Shown here: positions 42,250-50,996 of the stretch, piece after piece
How positions within the stretch are numbered: the first letter of the stretch is position 1
How the letters are laid out: each line of letters begins with the position of its first letter
Origin: JBBROS01 sp963752225
GTDB taxonomy: Bacteria > Pseudomonadota > Alphaproteobacteria > Acetobacterales > Acetobacteraceae
Reading direction: 5' to 3'
Assembly (NCBI GenBank): GCA_963752225.1
Contig: CAVVXS010000007.1
Span: forward strand, 496,001-560,000
Length of the DNA stretch: 64,000 nucleotides
Program-made: the position numbers and the translations under genes
The notes under the pieces: model-generated
What the model was told of the DNA's origin: nothing
The model's database searches: none
What the model saw: the letters and a program-made list of their open reading frames with translations, nothing else

Positions 42250-43719
42250 ATGAAACCTGCCACTCTTGCGACCTTCGGCGTCGCAACCTGGTTGGCGGCA
42301 TGCCTTCCGGCCGCGGCTCAGGCGCCGAGCATCGGACAACCCGGCGAGACGACGCTGCCGGCCGCGCCCGAGAACCGGTCCTCGACCGGTGCCGGGGGCG
42401 AAGCCGGGGTGAAGCCGGCCGAGCAGAGCCCGGCGGCCGGGCTGTGGGACCGTGCCAACTTGCTGCCGGATTACGGCGGGGTCCGCTCCGGATTGGCCGC
42501 GCGCGGCCTGACGTTCGGCTTGAGCGAAAGCAGCGAGGTGTTCGGCAACGCCACCGGCGGCGTGCGGCGCGGCGTGATCTACGAGGGCCTGACGCAGGTC
42601 GGGGTCGGGCTCGACACCGAGAAAGCGTTCGGCTGGACCGGAGGCATCTTCAATGCCACCGCGCTGCAGATCCATGGCCGCGGCCTCAGCTTCAACAACC
42701 TCGGCAACAACCTGCAAACCGTCAGCAGCCTCGAGGCGGCGCGCGGCACGCTGCTGTTCGAGCTCTGGTACGAGCAGGCGTTGTTCGACAAGGCGCTGCA
42801 GATCCGGGTCGGCCAGCTCGCTGCCGACCAGGAGTTCATGCTGACCCAGTACGGCGGGGTGTTCCTCAACCACACGTTCGGCTGGTCCACCCTGCCGAGC
42901 ACCGACCTGCCGTCCGGCGGCCCGTCCTACCCATTGGCGACGCCCGGGGTCAGGCTGCGCTGGTTCGCCCGCGACGACCTGACCCTGCTGGCCGGGGTGT
43001 TCAACGGCAACCCCGCCGGGACCGGCACCGGGCTGCCGCAAGCACGCGACCCGTCCGGCACCGCGTTCCGGCTGAACGACGGCGTGTTCGCCATTGCCGA
43101 GGTGCAATTTGCTTTGAACGGCGGGGAGGATGCCGTCGGCCTGCCCGGGCTCTACAAATTGGGCGCCTGGTACAACTCGCAAAACTTCGCCGACCAGCGC
43201 CGCAATGCCAACGGCCAGTCGATCACGCCGCTGACGCTGGACGCGATCGGACGCAACCGGAGCGGCAATTTCAGCGTGTACGCGGTGGCAGACCAGCTCG
43301 TGTGGCGGCCCGCCGGCCAGAAAGACGGCGGCATCGGCGTGTTCCTCCGGGCCATGGGGGTTCCGGGCGACCGCAACCTGGTCAACGTCTACGTCGATGG
43401 CGGCGCGACCTGGAAAGGCGTGATCCCGGGCCGCGACAGCGACACGCTCGGGCTCGGGGTCGCCTACGCCCGCATCAGCGACACTGCTAGCAAGCTCGAC
43501 AGCGACATCGCCCTGGCGACCGGGTCCGCCTACCCGATCCGCCGCAACGAGACCGTGCTGGAACTGACCTATCAGGCCCAGCTGGCGCCGTGGCTGCAGG
43601 TGCAGCCGACGGCGCAGTATATCTTCAACCTCAACGGCGGCGTGCCGAACCCGGCCAACCCGGGCAAGCGCCTCGGCGACGCGGCGGTGTTCGGCCTGCG
43701 CAGTTCGGTTACGTTCTGA
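42250..43719 (+). CDS. oprB: OprB-family carbohydrate-selective porin
   Basis: A 489-residue outer-membrane protein of the OprB family, which forms sugar-selective channels. A signal peptide (KPATLATFGVATWLAACLPA) leads to a Pro/Glu-rich linker, then the barrel: WDRANLLPDYGGVRSGLAAR, EGLTQVGVGLDTEKAFGW, FELWYEQALFDKALQIRVGQ, FGLRSSVTF with a terminal Phe typical of outer-membrane barrels. ATG 42250 begins the signal peptide; an upstream TTG-type extension is discarded. The 3' end overlaps the histidine kinase gene by 11 bases in the opposite orientation. The sugar is unknown. Confidence 0.88.
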   Translation: MKPATLATFGVATWLAACLPAAAQAPSIGQPGETTLPAAPENRSSTGAGGEAGVKPAEQSPAAGLWDRANLLPDYGGVRSGLAARGLTFGLSESSEVFGNATGGVRRGVIYEGLTQVGVGLDTEKAFGWTGGIFNATALQIHGRGLSFNNLGNNLQTVSSLEAARGTLLFELWYEQALFDKALQIRVGQLAADQEFMLTQYGGVFLNHTFGWSTLPSTDLPSGGPSYPLATPGVRLRWFARDDLTLLAGVFNGNPAGTGTGLPQARDPSGTAFRLNDGVFAIAEVQFALNGGEDAVGLPGLYKLGAWYNSQNFADQRRNANGQSITPLTLDAIGRNRSGNFSVYAVADQLVWRPAGQKDGGIGVFLRAMGVPGDRNLVNVYVDGGATWKGVIPGRDSDTLGLGVAYARISDTASKLDSDIALATGSAYPIRRNETVLELTYQAQLAPWLQVQPTAQYIFNLNGGVPNPANPGKRLGDAAVFGLRSSVTF

Positions 43720-46700
43720 GTTCCGGCGGCAAGCCGGGGGGCGCTTCCAGGGCCGCGCGAACCTTGGCGGCCAACTCGGCCACGGTGAACGGCTTGACGA
43801 TCAGGTTGACGCCGTCGTCCAGCACGCCGTTATGGACGATGGCGTCGCGCGTATACCCGGTGGTGAACAGGACGCGCAGGCCGGGCCGGCTGCGCACGGC
43901 CGCGTCGGCGAGCTTGCGACCGTTGCTTCCCGGCATCACGACGTCGGTGAACAGCAGCACCACATCCGGATGGGCTCGCAGCAGGTCCATCGCGGCGTCG
44001 GCCGTCCCGGCCTCGAGTACGCTGTAGCCGAGGGCCTGCAGCGCTTCGACACTGACCTGGCGCACGCTGGGCTGGTCTTCGACGACCAAAACCACCTCGC
44101 GTGCGTCGCCTCTCGGCGCGGGACCGGCCGCTTGCATGCCGGCGGGCGGCAGCTCGGGCGCGGTCAAGCGCGGCAAATACAGTTTAATGGTGGTGCCGTG
44201 GCCGGGCTGGGACATTAGCTTCACATGCCCGCCGGACTGCTTGACGAACCCATACACCTGCGACAAGCCGAGCCCGGTGCCGCGGCCCACTTCCTTGGTC
44301 GTGAAGAACGGCTCGAACGCCTTGGCCATCACCTCGGCGGTCATCCCGCTGCCGGTGTCGGTGCAGGCGATCAGCACATACTCGCCGGCCGGCACGCCGC
44401 CATGGGCAATGGTGTAGCGGTCCTCGACCGCCACGTTGGCCGTCTCGATCGTCAGCCGCCCGCTTCCGTCCATGGCGTCCCGCGCGTTGACCGCGACGTT
44501 GAGCAAGGCGTTCTCGAGCTGGTTCGGGTCGGCATTGGTCCACCACACGTCGTTCGCCAGCACGGGGTGGAGTTCGGTGCCGGGGTCGAGCGAACGCCGC
44601 AGCAGGTCCAGCATCCCGGTGATCAGGGCGTTGACGGCGACCGGCTTGGGCTGCAGCGGATGCTGGCGCGAGAATGCGAGCAAGCGCTGCGTGAGCTGCG
44701 CGGCGCGCCGGGCGCCCTCCATTGCAGCGTCGACGTAGCGCCGCTCGCGGGACGCGTCCGGGGTGAGGCGGCGCCCGAGCAGATCGAGCGAGCCGATCAC
44801 GATCGACAGCATATTGTTGAAGTCGTGGGCGATGCCGCCGGTGAGCTGACCGACCGCCTCCATCTTCTGGGCCTGGCGGAGCTGCTCCTGGGTGGCCGCG
44901 AGCGCCTCCTCGGCAGCACGGGCCGCGGTCACGTCGCGGCCGCTGACGTATAGGTTGCCGGCGTGCGGCGCGACCATCCAGGAGATGATGCGGAACCTGC
45001 CGTCGCGATGCAGCATCCGGTTCTCGTAGGACGAGAGCTGCCCGGCCATCGCCCGCTCGAACGCATGCCGGCTGTCGGCGAGGTCGTCGGGATGGATGAA
45101 GTCGAACACGAAGGCGTCGACCACCTCCTGTGGGTTCCAGCCGAGCAAGGCGGTCCAGGCCGGGTTGGCGGCGCGGCAAAGGCCGTCGCCGTCGACGACG
45201 AGCAGCAGGTCTTGGGCGTTGCGCCACACCTGGTCGCGCTCGGCGGTCCGCCGGGCGACCTCGCGCTCCAGCTCCTTGCGCGACCGGGCCAGGACCTCGC
45301 GCGCCTGGACGATCTCCCCGATCTCGGTGCAGGTGCCGTACCAGCGCACGATGCGTCCGTCCGCGTTGCGGACCGCTTGGGCGCGGCCGAGCGCCCAGCG
45401 ATACTGCCCCGACCGGTGCCGCAGCCGGTACTCGATCCGATAAGGCTCGCCGGTGGTGAGGCTGTGGTTCCAGACCGACCAGGTACGGGCCTGGTCGTCG
45501 GGATGGAACAAGTCCCGCCAGGCCTCGCCGTCGGTCGAGCCGGGCGGGACACCCGTGTAGTCGTACCAGCGCTGGTTGAAGAAATCGTGGTGGCCATCGG
45601 GCAAGCTCGACCAGACCATGTGGTCGATGCTGTCGGTGATGCCGCGGAACTTGGCCTCGCTTTCGGCCAGCATCGCCTCGCTTTCGCGCAGGCGTTGCCG
45701 GTGGTCCCGGTGAGCCGTCACGTTGATCGCGGTGCCGAGGGCCCGGACGCAGCGCCCGTCGGTGTCGAACACGCCGCGCCCCTTGGCCGCCACCCAGCGC
45801 AGGCTGCCGTCGTCCTGAGCGAAGATGCGGAACTCGACGTCGAACGCCGTGCGGCGCGACGGATCGAGCGCGTCGGCGAAGGCGTCGCGGACCGCCGGGT
45901 GGTCGTCGGGATGCAGCGCGGCCTCGAAATCCTGCTTGTGGCAGGGCTCGCCGGGCGGCAGGCCGAACATCGACCGCACCCGGTCCGAGCAGGTCAGCAG
46001 GCCGGTCGCCAAATCGACGTCCCAGGTGCCGATCTCGCCGGCGTCGGTCGCCAAGCGGAGCGTTTCCTCGCTGAGCATCAGCCGGTTGGTCGCGGCGATG
46101 CGGTCCGTCAAATCGTTGGCCGAGACCAGGACGGCGCGCGGCCGGCCCTGCGGGTCGTCGAGCCGGACGATGCCGAGCTCGGCCCAGACCGTGGCGCCAT
46201 CGCTGCGCAGGTAGCGCTTGAGCAAGCGGACCGGCTCCCGCGTCGCCAGCACCTGCGACAACGCGTCTCGGCTGCGGTCGACGTCGTCGGGATGGGTGAG
46301 CGCCAGCGCGCTTTGGCCGGTCAGCTCGGCCGCGCTGCGGCCCAGCATGCGGCATTGCTCGCCATTGACCCGCAGATAGCGCCCCTCCGCATCGACCTCG
46401 CTCAGGCCGACGATCGCTTGCGCGAACATGGTTGCGAGCCGGGTCTCGCTGGCCCGCAGCGCCGCCTCCGTGCGTGCGCCTTCGGCGAGCGAGCGGCGCA
46501 GCTCGAGCTGGGCCATGACCTGGCGAGCGAGGGCCTGCAACGCCGATGCCTGCAGCTGCGACAGCCCGTCCGGACGGGGTTCGCGATCGAACACGGCAAG
46601 GCTGCCGAGCGGCAGGCCGGCAGCGGTGAGCAGCGTAGCGCCGGCGTAGAAGCGCAGCCCGGTCCGGTCCGGGACGGGTTCCCGCGGACCGGCGGCGCCG

Positions 46701-47068
46701 TCCCATGCGCCGTCCCATGCGTCCGTGCCTGCTTCGACGAGCGGGTTCGAACGGAATCGAGGGTCGCTGGCGAGGTCGGGCACCACCGTCAAGCCCGGCT
46801 GCTGCAGCAACCGGGCGCAGATCGAGCAGTCCAGCCCGGTCTCGCTGAGCGCAAGGCCATGACGTGCCTTGAACCATTGCCGGCCCGCGTCGATCAGGTT
46901 CACGATCGCGACCGGGGCGCCGGTGACGCTCGCGGTCAGCTCGACGATCTCGTCGAACGCCGGTTCCGGAGGCGTGTCGAGGATGGCGTAGTCTTCGAGC
47001 GCTTGGAGCCGCTCCGCCTCGGTCCAGGTCTGGACGGGGATGGGTGACCCGGCGCTCGGACTGCTCAC
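43709..47068 (-). CDS. Hybrid sensor histidine kinase (GAF-4xPAS-HK-REC)
   Basis: A 1119-residue hybrid histidine kinase without transmembrane helices. Domains: GAF (about 10-185, including GLDCSICARLLQQPGL); four PAS/PAC units, signalled by RLATMFAQAIVGLSEVD, LRLATDAGEIGTWDVDLATG, FRGITDSIDHMVWSSLPDG and NAQDLLLVVDGDGLCRAANP; HisKA with TGGIAHDFNNMLSIV (about 760); HATPase with NALLNVAVNARDAM and GLGLSQVYGF; and a REC domain with LLFTDVVMPGSNG. The GTG at 47068 is preferred because GGGAG lies 7 bases before it; a TTG at 47110 is also open. The stimulus is unknown. No partner regulator is adjacent, but a lone receiver lies at 50604. Confidence 0.9.
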   Translation of the reverse strand: MSSPSAGSPIPVQTWTEAERLQALEDYAILDTPPEPAFDEIVELTASVTGAPVAIVNLIDAGRQWFKARHGLALSETGLDCSICARLLQQPGLTVVPDLASDPRFRSNPLVEAGTDAWDGAWDGAAGPREPVPDRTGLRFYAGATLLTAAGLPLGSLAVFDREPRPDGLSQLQASALQALARQVMAQLELRRSLAEGARTEAALRASETRLATMFAQAIVGLSEVDAEGRYLRVNGEQCRMLGRSAAELTGQSALALTHPDDVDRSRDALSQVLATREPVRLLKRYLRSDGATVWAELGIVRLDDPQGRPRAVLVSANDLTDRIAATNRLMLSEETLRLATDAGEIGTWDVDLATGLLTCSDRVRSMFGLPPGEPCHKQDFEAALHPDDHPAVRDAFADALDPSRRTAFDVEFRIFAQDDGSLRWVAAKGRGVFDTDGRCVRALGTAINVTAHRDHRQRLRESEAMLAESEAKFRGITDSIDHMVWSSLPDGHHDFFNQRWYDYTGVPPGSTDGEAWRDLFHPDDQARTWSVWNHSLTTGEPYRIEYRLRHRSGQYRWALGRAQAVRNADGRIVRWYGTCTEIGEIVQAREVLARSRKELEREVARRTAERDQVWRNAQDLLLVVDGDGLCRAANPAWTALLGWNPQEVVDAFVFDFIHPDDLADSRHAFERAMAGQLSSYENRMLHRDGRFRIISWMVAPHAGNLYVSGRDVTAARAAEEALAATQEQLRQAQKMEAVGQLTGGIAHDFNNMLSIVIGSLDLLGRRLTPDASRERRYVDAAMEGARRAAQLTQRLLAFSRQHPLQPKPVAVNALITGMLDLLRRSLDPGTELHPVLANDVWWTNADPNQLENALLNVAVNARDAMDGSGRLTIETANVAVEDRYTIAHGGVPAGEYVLIACTDTGSGMTAEVMAKAFEPFFTTKEVGRGTGLGLSQVYGFVKQSGGHVKLMSQPGHGTTIKLYLPRLTAPELPPAGMQAAGPAPRGDAREVVLVVEDQPSVRQVSVEALQALGYSVLEAGTADAAMDLLRAHPDVVLLFTDVVMPGSNGRKLADAAVRSRPGLRVLFTTGYTRDAIVHNGVLDDGVNLIVKPFTVAELAAKVRAALEAPPGLPPELRT

Positions 47069-47182
47069 AACGCTGCTCCCGGATGCGCGGGGTTGGTTTC
47101 GGCCGGCCAACGCGCGGTGTCACGCGTGTTATCCGCCATTAAGGCTGCATCGGATCCGTCGCAAGCGCCCCCCGCTGCCTGT

Positions 47183-48400
47183 TCATGGCGGCGAACGCTC
47201 GGTCCGGAAGCGCTGGCGCAGGCGGCGCCAGCCCGGCTGCCCGGCCGGACCGGGAGCGTGTTCATGCTGCCAGCGGCTGGACAGTTCCGCGATCAGGCGC
47301 GCGGCGATCAGGCCGCGCGGACCCTGCTCCCAGTTGTCGGATTCATCATTGGCCGGCAGCCAGCCCGGGATGTCGAGCAGCAGGTGGACGGCCAAGCCGT
47401 CCAGCAGAGGCTCGTAGGTGGCGCGCAGGGCGGCGAGGGTGTCACGGCCGCCTTCGCCCGGGTTCCAGTCGACGCCGGCGCCGATCAGCGCCGTCTCGAG
47501 CACGCCATAGCCGGCCGCGTCGAGGCGGTCGCCGCCGGTGAAGCGCGACGGCTGGACGGCGAAGGAGCGGGCCATCTCGACCAGCACCTGGCGCGCCATG
47601 GTGAAGGTCATCCGCGCTTGCAGCGGCCGCACATCCTGCACCCCGACCAGCACCAGCGCGCACGAGTCCATGATGCAGCCAAGCGCGGCGAGCCACGACT
47701 CGTTGACGTGCTGGCTGCGATAGTAGGCCAGCATCGGGTAGGAGAGATGGCTCTCGAGCAACTCCGACGCCCAGATCTCCCATTCGCGCAGCAAGGTGTC
47801 GAGCTGGTCCATGCCGCCGCCTTCGGCATGCCGGGCCAGCAGCGTGCCGGCCGTCGGCGGCGACCCGGCGCGCCCATCGAGCTGGATCACATGCGCCTCG
47901 CGCCGGGAAAAGAACTGGTACAACACCGGCAAATAACCGATCACGACCGCGATGAAGCCGATGCCGCTTCCGGCCTCGCAAACCGCCACGGTGCGGGCGG
48001 GAACGGTGTGCGGGACGACGTCCCCGTAGCCGAGCGTGAAGAAGGTCACGCCGCTCATGTAGACCTGCTCGAACAGCGGCGAGGAGCGGGAGGTGCCCTG
48101 CAGCGCCCAGTAGATCATGCCGAACGCCACCACCAAGCCGGCCGCCCAGATCGCGAACATCACCAGCATCGACATCGGGCCGAATGGGCCCAGGAACGCC
48201 TCCCGGGACGCGCCGCGGGGGAAGCGGCGGCCGAACCGCGCCCATGACGTCCAGGCGAACCGGAACCATAACGATGCCAGCCGCACCTGGCGTTGCACCC
48301 GCCGCGGCAGGAGCATCACCTCGAATGCGTCCTGCAGCATGAACACGAGCAGGACGGTGCCGGCGAGAAGGGTGACGAGCTGAAGCCAATCCATGGGCAT
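47183..48400 (-). CDS. Two-pore-type potassium channel family protein
   Basis: A 405-residue ion channel. Hydrophobic segments are LVTLLAGTVLLVFMLQDAFE, a basic loop, MLVMFAIWAAGLVVAFGM, the pore loop with the potassium filter TFFTLGYGDVVPH near residue 125, and IGFIAVVIGYLPVLYQFF. About 240 cytoplasmic residues follow (WEIWASELLESHLSYPMLAY ... RLIAELSSRWQ), which do not match RCK domains that I can recognise. Start is ATG 48400 (MPMDWLQ) or 48394. An upstream extension to 49579 is antisense noise over mntH. It is likely in one transcript with mntH upstream, 68 bases away. Confidence 0.85.
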   Translation of the reverse strand: MPMDWLQLVTLLAGTVLLVFMLQDAFEVMLLPRRVQRQVRLASLWFRFAWTSWARFGRRFPRGASREAFLGPFGPMSMLVMFAIWAAGLVVAFGMIYWALQGTSRSSPLFEQVYMSGVTFFTLGYGDVVPHTVPARTVAVCEAGSGIGFIAVVIGYLPVLYQFFSRREAHVIQLDGRAGSPPTAGTLLARHAEGGGMDQLDTLLREWEIWASELLESHLSYPMLAYYRSQHVNESWLAALGCIMDSCALVLVGVQDVRPLQARMTFTMARQVLVEMARSFAVQPSRFTGGDRLDAAGYGVLETALIGAGVDWNPGEGGRDTLAALRATYEPLLDGLAVHLLLDIPGWLPANDESDNWEQGPRGLIAARLIAELSSRWQHEHAPGPAGQPGWRRLRQRFRTERSPP

Positions 48401-48468
48401 GCAACGCGTGCCGACGCCGTAAGAAGCGGGCAGGCGAACAACTCTCTCGCCGCCGTCCCGCAGCCGGA

Positions 48469-49779
48469 CTAATCGGCGGACAGGCCCGGAAGTGCCACGC
48501 CGAACGCCTGCGCGAGCAGCAGGACGTTGAGCGACACGACCACAATCGTGGCTAAGATGGCGACGGCGCTGATGCGCCGGCTCGCGGCGTAGGCGCCCAT
48601 CACGTCGGCCCGGCGCATCAGCAGCACCAGCGCCACCATCGGCACCGGCAGCGCCAGGCTGAGCACCACCTGGCTCGCGACCAGCGCCTCGGTGGCATTC
48701 ACGCCCCACGCGACCACCGCGAACGCGGGCGCCATGGTGACCAGCCGGCGCACCCAGATCGGGATGCGGATGTGCACGAAGCCCTGCATGATGACCTGGC
48801 CGGCCATCGTGCCGACCGCCGAGCTGCTCAGGCCCGAGGCGATGAGCGACAGCATGAAAATGCCAGCCGCGCCGACGCCGAACAGCGGCACCAGGGTATG
48901 ATAAGCGGTCTCGATCTCGGCCACGTCCTCGTGCCCGGTGTGGAACGCGGCCGCGGCCATCATCACCATGGCAATGTTCACGAGGCCGGCGATCGTCAGC
49001 GCGACGACGACCTCGACGTTGGAATAGTGCATCAGGATGCGCCGCTCGGTTTCGTTGCGAGCCGGCGCCCGATCCTGGGTGAGGCTGGAATGGAGGTAGA
49101 TGGCGTGCGGCATCACCGTCGCCCCGACCATGCCGACGGCGAGGGTGAGCGCGCCACGGTCGGGCAGGCTGGGGAGGACGGCGCCAGTGGCGGCGGCCCG
49201 CCAGTCGGGCGGAGTGAGGAACAACTCGGCCACGTAGCAAAGGCTGATGACGGCCACCAAGCCGCCGATGATGAGCTCGACCGGCCGATACCCGCGGCCT
49301 TGCACGGTCAGGATCGCGTAGGTCAGGACGGCGGTGATCGCCATGCCCCAAAGCAGCGGGACGTGCAGCAGCAGCGACAATCCGATGGCGCCGCCGAGAA
49401 ACTCGGCCAGGTCGGTCGCCATCGCGGCGACTTCGCTGACGGCCCACATGGCCCACACGACCGGACGCGGAAAATACTCGCGGCAGAGTTCGGCGAGGTT
49501 GCGGTTGGTGACGATGCCGATCCGGGCGGAAAGGCCTTGGAACAGCATGGCGACGACGTTGGCGAGCACCACCACCCACAGCAGCGAATAGTCGTACTTG
49601 GCGCCTGCCTGGATGTTGGTCGCGAAGTTGCCGGGGTCGGTGTAGGCGACCGAGCAGATGAACGCCGGGCCGATGAACGGCAAGTACGCGCGCAGACCGC
49701 GGCGGCGCCCGGCGAGCAATTCGCGGATGTTGAAGGTGGTTTGGTCCGTCAGGCTTCGTCGAACGTGGCCGTCGGCCAT
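48469..49779 (-). CDS. mntH: Nramp family divalent metal (Mn2+) transporter
   Basis: A 436-residue Nramp transporter with eleven predicted helices, importing Mn2+ (or Fe2+) with protons. The metal-site motif in helix 1 is SVAYTDPGNFATNIQAGAKY near residue 50, and helix 6 has GATVMPHAIYLHSSL. ATG 49779 is chosen because MADGHVRRSLTDQ fits; an upstream in-frame ATG at 49887 would include the operator. A perfect MntR box overlaps its promoter and the divergent gene is mntR, so it is repressed when Mn2+ is plentiful. A 14-bp tandem duplication lies in its leader. Confidence 0.94.
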   Translation of the reverse strand: MADGHVRRSLTDQTTFNIRELLAGRRRGLRAYLPFIGPAFICSVAYTDPGNFATNIQAGAKYDYSLLWVVVLANVVAMLFQGLSARIGIVTNRNLAELCREYFPRPVVWAMWAVSEVAAMATDLAEFLGGAIGLSLLLHVPLLWGMAITAVLTYAILTVQGRGYRPVELIIGGLVAVISLCYVAELFLTPPDWRAAATGAVLPSLPDRGALTLAVGMVGATVMPHAIYLHSSLTQDRAPARNETERRILMHYSNVEVVVALTIAGLVNIAMVMMAAAAFHTGHEDVAEIETAYHTLVPLFGVGAAGIFMLSLIASGLSSSAVGTMAGQVIMQGFVHIRIPIWVRRLVTMAPAFAVVAWGVNATEALVASQVVLSLALPVPMVALVLLMRRADVMGAYAASRRISAVAILATIVVVSLNVLLLAQAFGVALPGLSAD

Positions 49780-49788
49780 CGTGTCACT

Positions 49789-49816
49789 CCAGTGTGCGCC
49801 GGCCAGTGTGCGCCGG
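49789..49816. repeat. 14-bp tandem repeat in the mntH leader
   Basis: CCAGTGTGCGCCGG occurs twice in direct tandem (49789-49802 and 49803-49816) followed by CCA, between the mntH transcription region and its start codon. It lengthens the untranslated leader. No palindrome or gene is involved. Confidence 0.85.
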
Positions 49817-49830
49817 CCATTCTGCGTTGG

Positions 49831-49859
49831 AATATAGCCAAGGCTATAACTCGTGTCAC
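49831..49859 (-). promoter_or_regulatory. mntH promoter with MntR box
   Basis: On the minus strand, GTGACA (49854-49859) and TATATT (49831-49836) are separated by 17 bases, a good sigma-70 promoter for mntH. TATAGCC-AA-GGCTATA (49833-49848) is a perfect 7-bp inverted repeat that overlaps the -10 and spacer and matches the MntR operator form known from enterobacteria and alphaproteobacteria. With mntR divergent alongside, Mn2+-dependent repression of mntH is strongly suggested. Confidence 0.8.
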
Positions 49860-49998
49860 GGGCTTTAGATCTCAGACTTGACGGCAAGATGATGCCAAGA
49901 CATCAACGCCCGGTGCGACCTGTCGCCATTCCCCCGGGCGTCCCTGGGACATCGACTCTGCTGCCGCGTTCGCCGCGCGGCGGGACTGGGGCGGTGTC

Positions 49999-50466
49999 AT
50001 GACCGGCGTCCGCGACAAGCCCGCCGTGCACAGCGAGGCCCCGGCAATGCCGCAGGAGCCGGCGCAGGCCACGCGATTCGGCAAGGCGCGGCGTGCCCGT
50101 TCGGCCACACTCCTCGAAGATTATGCAGAGCTGATCGCTGATCTCCTGGCGACTGGCGGCGAAGCGCGAACGGTGGACGTGGCCCGGCGCATGGGCGTGG
50201 CGCACGCCACCGCCGTCAAGACGATCGCCCGGCTGAAGCGTGAAGGGCTGGTGACGGCGCTGCCGTATCGGGGCGTGTTCCTGACCGATGCGGGCCAGGA
50301 ACTGGCGGCCCGCGTGCGTGCGCGGCATCGCGTGGTGGTCGAGCTGCTGGTCGCGGTCGGCGTCCCGGTCGAGGATGCGGAAGCCGACGCGGAAGGGATC
50401 GAGCACTACGTTTCGGAGGTGACACTCGCGGCGTTCGCCCGATTTCTCGGATCTCGGTCCGGTTGA
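49999..50466 (+). CDS. mntR: Manganese-dependent repressor MntR (DtxR/IdeR family)
   Basis: A 155-residue regulator of the MntR type, which binds Mn2+ and represses mntH. DNA-binding winged helix: LLEDYAELIADLLATGGEAR, VDVARRMGVAHATAVKTIAR, LVTALPYRGVFLTDAGQELA; then RHRVVVELLVAVGVP and DAEGIEHYVSEVTLAAF with metal ligand Glu/His residues in the dimer domain. Very similar in order to E. coli MntR. It is divergent from mntH, with the operator between. The N-terminal 30 residues (before GKARRARS) are unstructured. Confidence 0.92.
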   Translation: MTGVRDKPAVHSEAPAMPQEPAQATRFGKARRARSATLLEDYAELIADLLATGGEARTVDVARRMGVAHATAVKTIARLKREGLVTALPYRGVFLTDAGQELAARVRARHRVVVELLVAVGVPVEDAEADAEGIEHYVSEVTLAAFARFLGSRSG

Positions 50467-50603
50467 CAATCGGCTCCAAATTTGCGCGCGCCGGTTGACC
50501 ACGGCTTTGTTATATCCCTTTCTGACCGGGCTGCTCCTACAACCCATTACCGGCATCGTACTGCCGCAACTCCTGGGAGGGCCGGCTGGCCAATCGGGCG
50601 CAC

Positions 50604-50942
50604 ATGATTTTGCTGGTGGACGACGACGACGACGTGCGTGAAACCTCCGCGGACATGCTCGGCGAGTTGGGGTATGACGTCGTCCAAGCGTCGAACGGCA
50701 ACGATGCGCTCGCGATCCTCGATGAGCGTCCCGACTTGGAGCTGATGGTGACCGACGTGCGGATGCCGGGCATGTCGGGGCTCGAGCTGTCCGACCTGGC
50801 GCGGCGGCGCCGCAACAATCTCAAGGTGATCCTGATCTCGGGCTACTTCGTGCCGCAGCCCATCGTGCGCCGCTTCCTGCAGAAGCCGTTCCGCACCCAT
50901 GAGTTGGATCAAGCGATCCAGGCCGAACTCGGGTCCAGCTGA
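50604..50942 (+). CDS. Stand-alone response regulator receiver (CheY-like)
   Basis: A 112-residue receiver domain with no output domain. It starts MILLVDDDDDVRETSADML, with the acidic pocket, the phosphorylatable Asp in MVTDVRMPGMSGLE near residue 51, the conserved Ser/Thr in VILISGYF and Lys in FLQKPFRTHEL. Such receivers relay phosphate or bind a partner. A strong ribosome site (GGGAGGG) is about 24 bases before the ATG, and an in-frame CTG at 50586 is nearer to it, so the true start may be upstream. The hybrid kinase at 43709 is a possible partner, but this is only proximity. Confidence 0.82.
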   Translation: MILLVDDDDDVRETSADMLGELGYDVVQASNGNDALAILDERPDLELMVTDVRMPGMSGLELSDLARRRRNNLKVILISGYFVPQPIVRRFLQKPFRTHELDQAIQAELGSS

Positions 50943-50947
50943 CGGAC

Positions 50948-50971
50948 GTCCCGGGCCGACTGGCCAGGGAC
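50948..50971. terminator. Hairpin between convergent receiver and ferritin-like genes
   Basis: GTCCCGGGCC and GGCCAGGGAC pair at 9 of 10 positions around a 4-base loop, 5 bases after the receiver stop. It lacks a T-tract. Its position between convergent genes suits a shared terminator. Confidence 0.55.
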
Positions 50972-50996
50972 GCCTGCAGTCGTTCAGTCGTTTGGG

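Noticed and set aside
50461..50470. GGTTGACAAT near the mntR stop as a further GntR site
   Set aside because: Only part of the dyad is present and it lies at the end of a coding region; it may be a -35-like sequence. It is a warning that the core motif can occur by chance.
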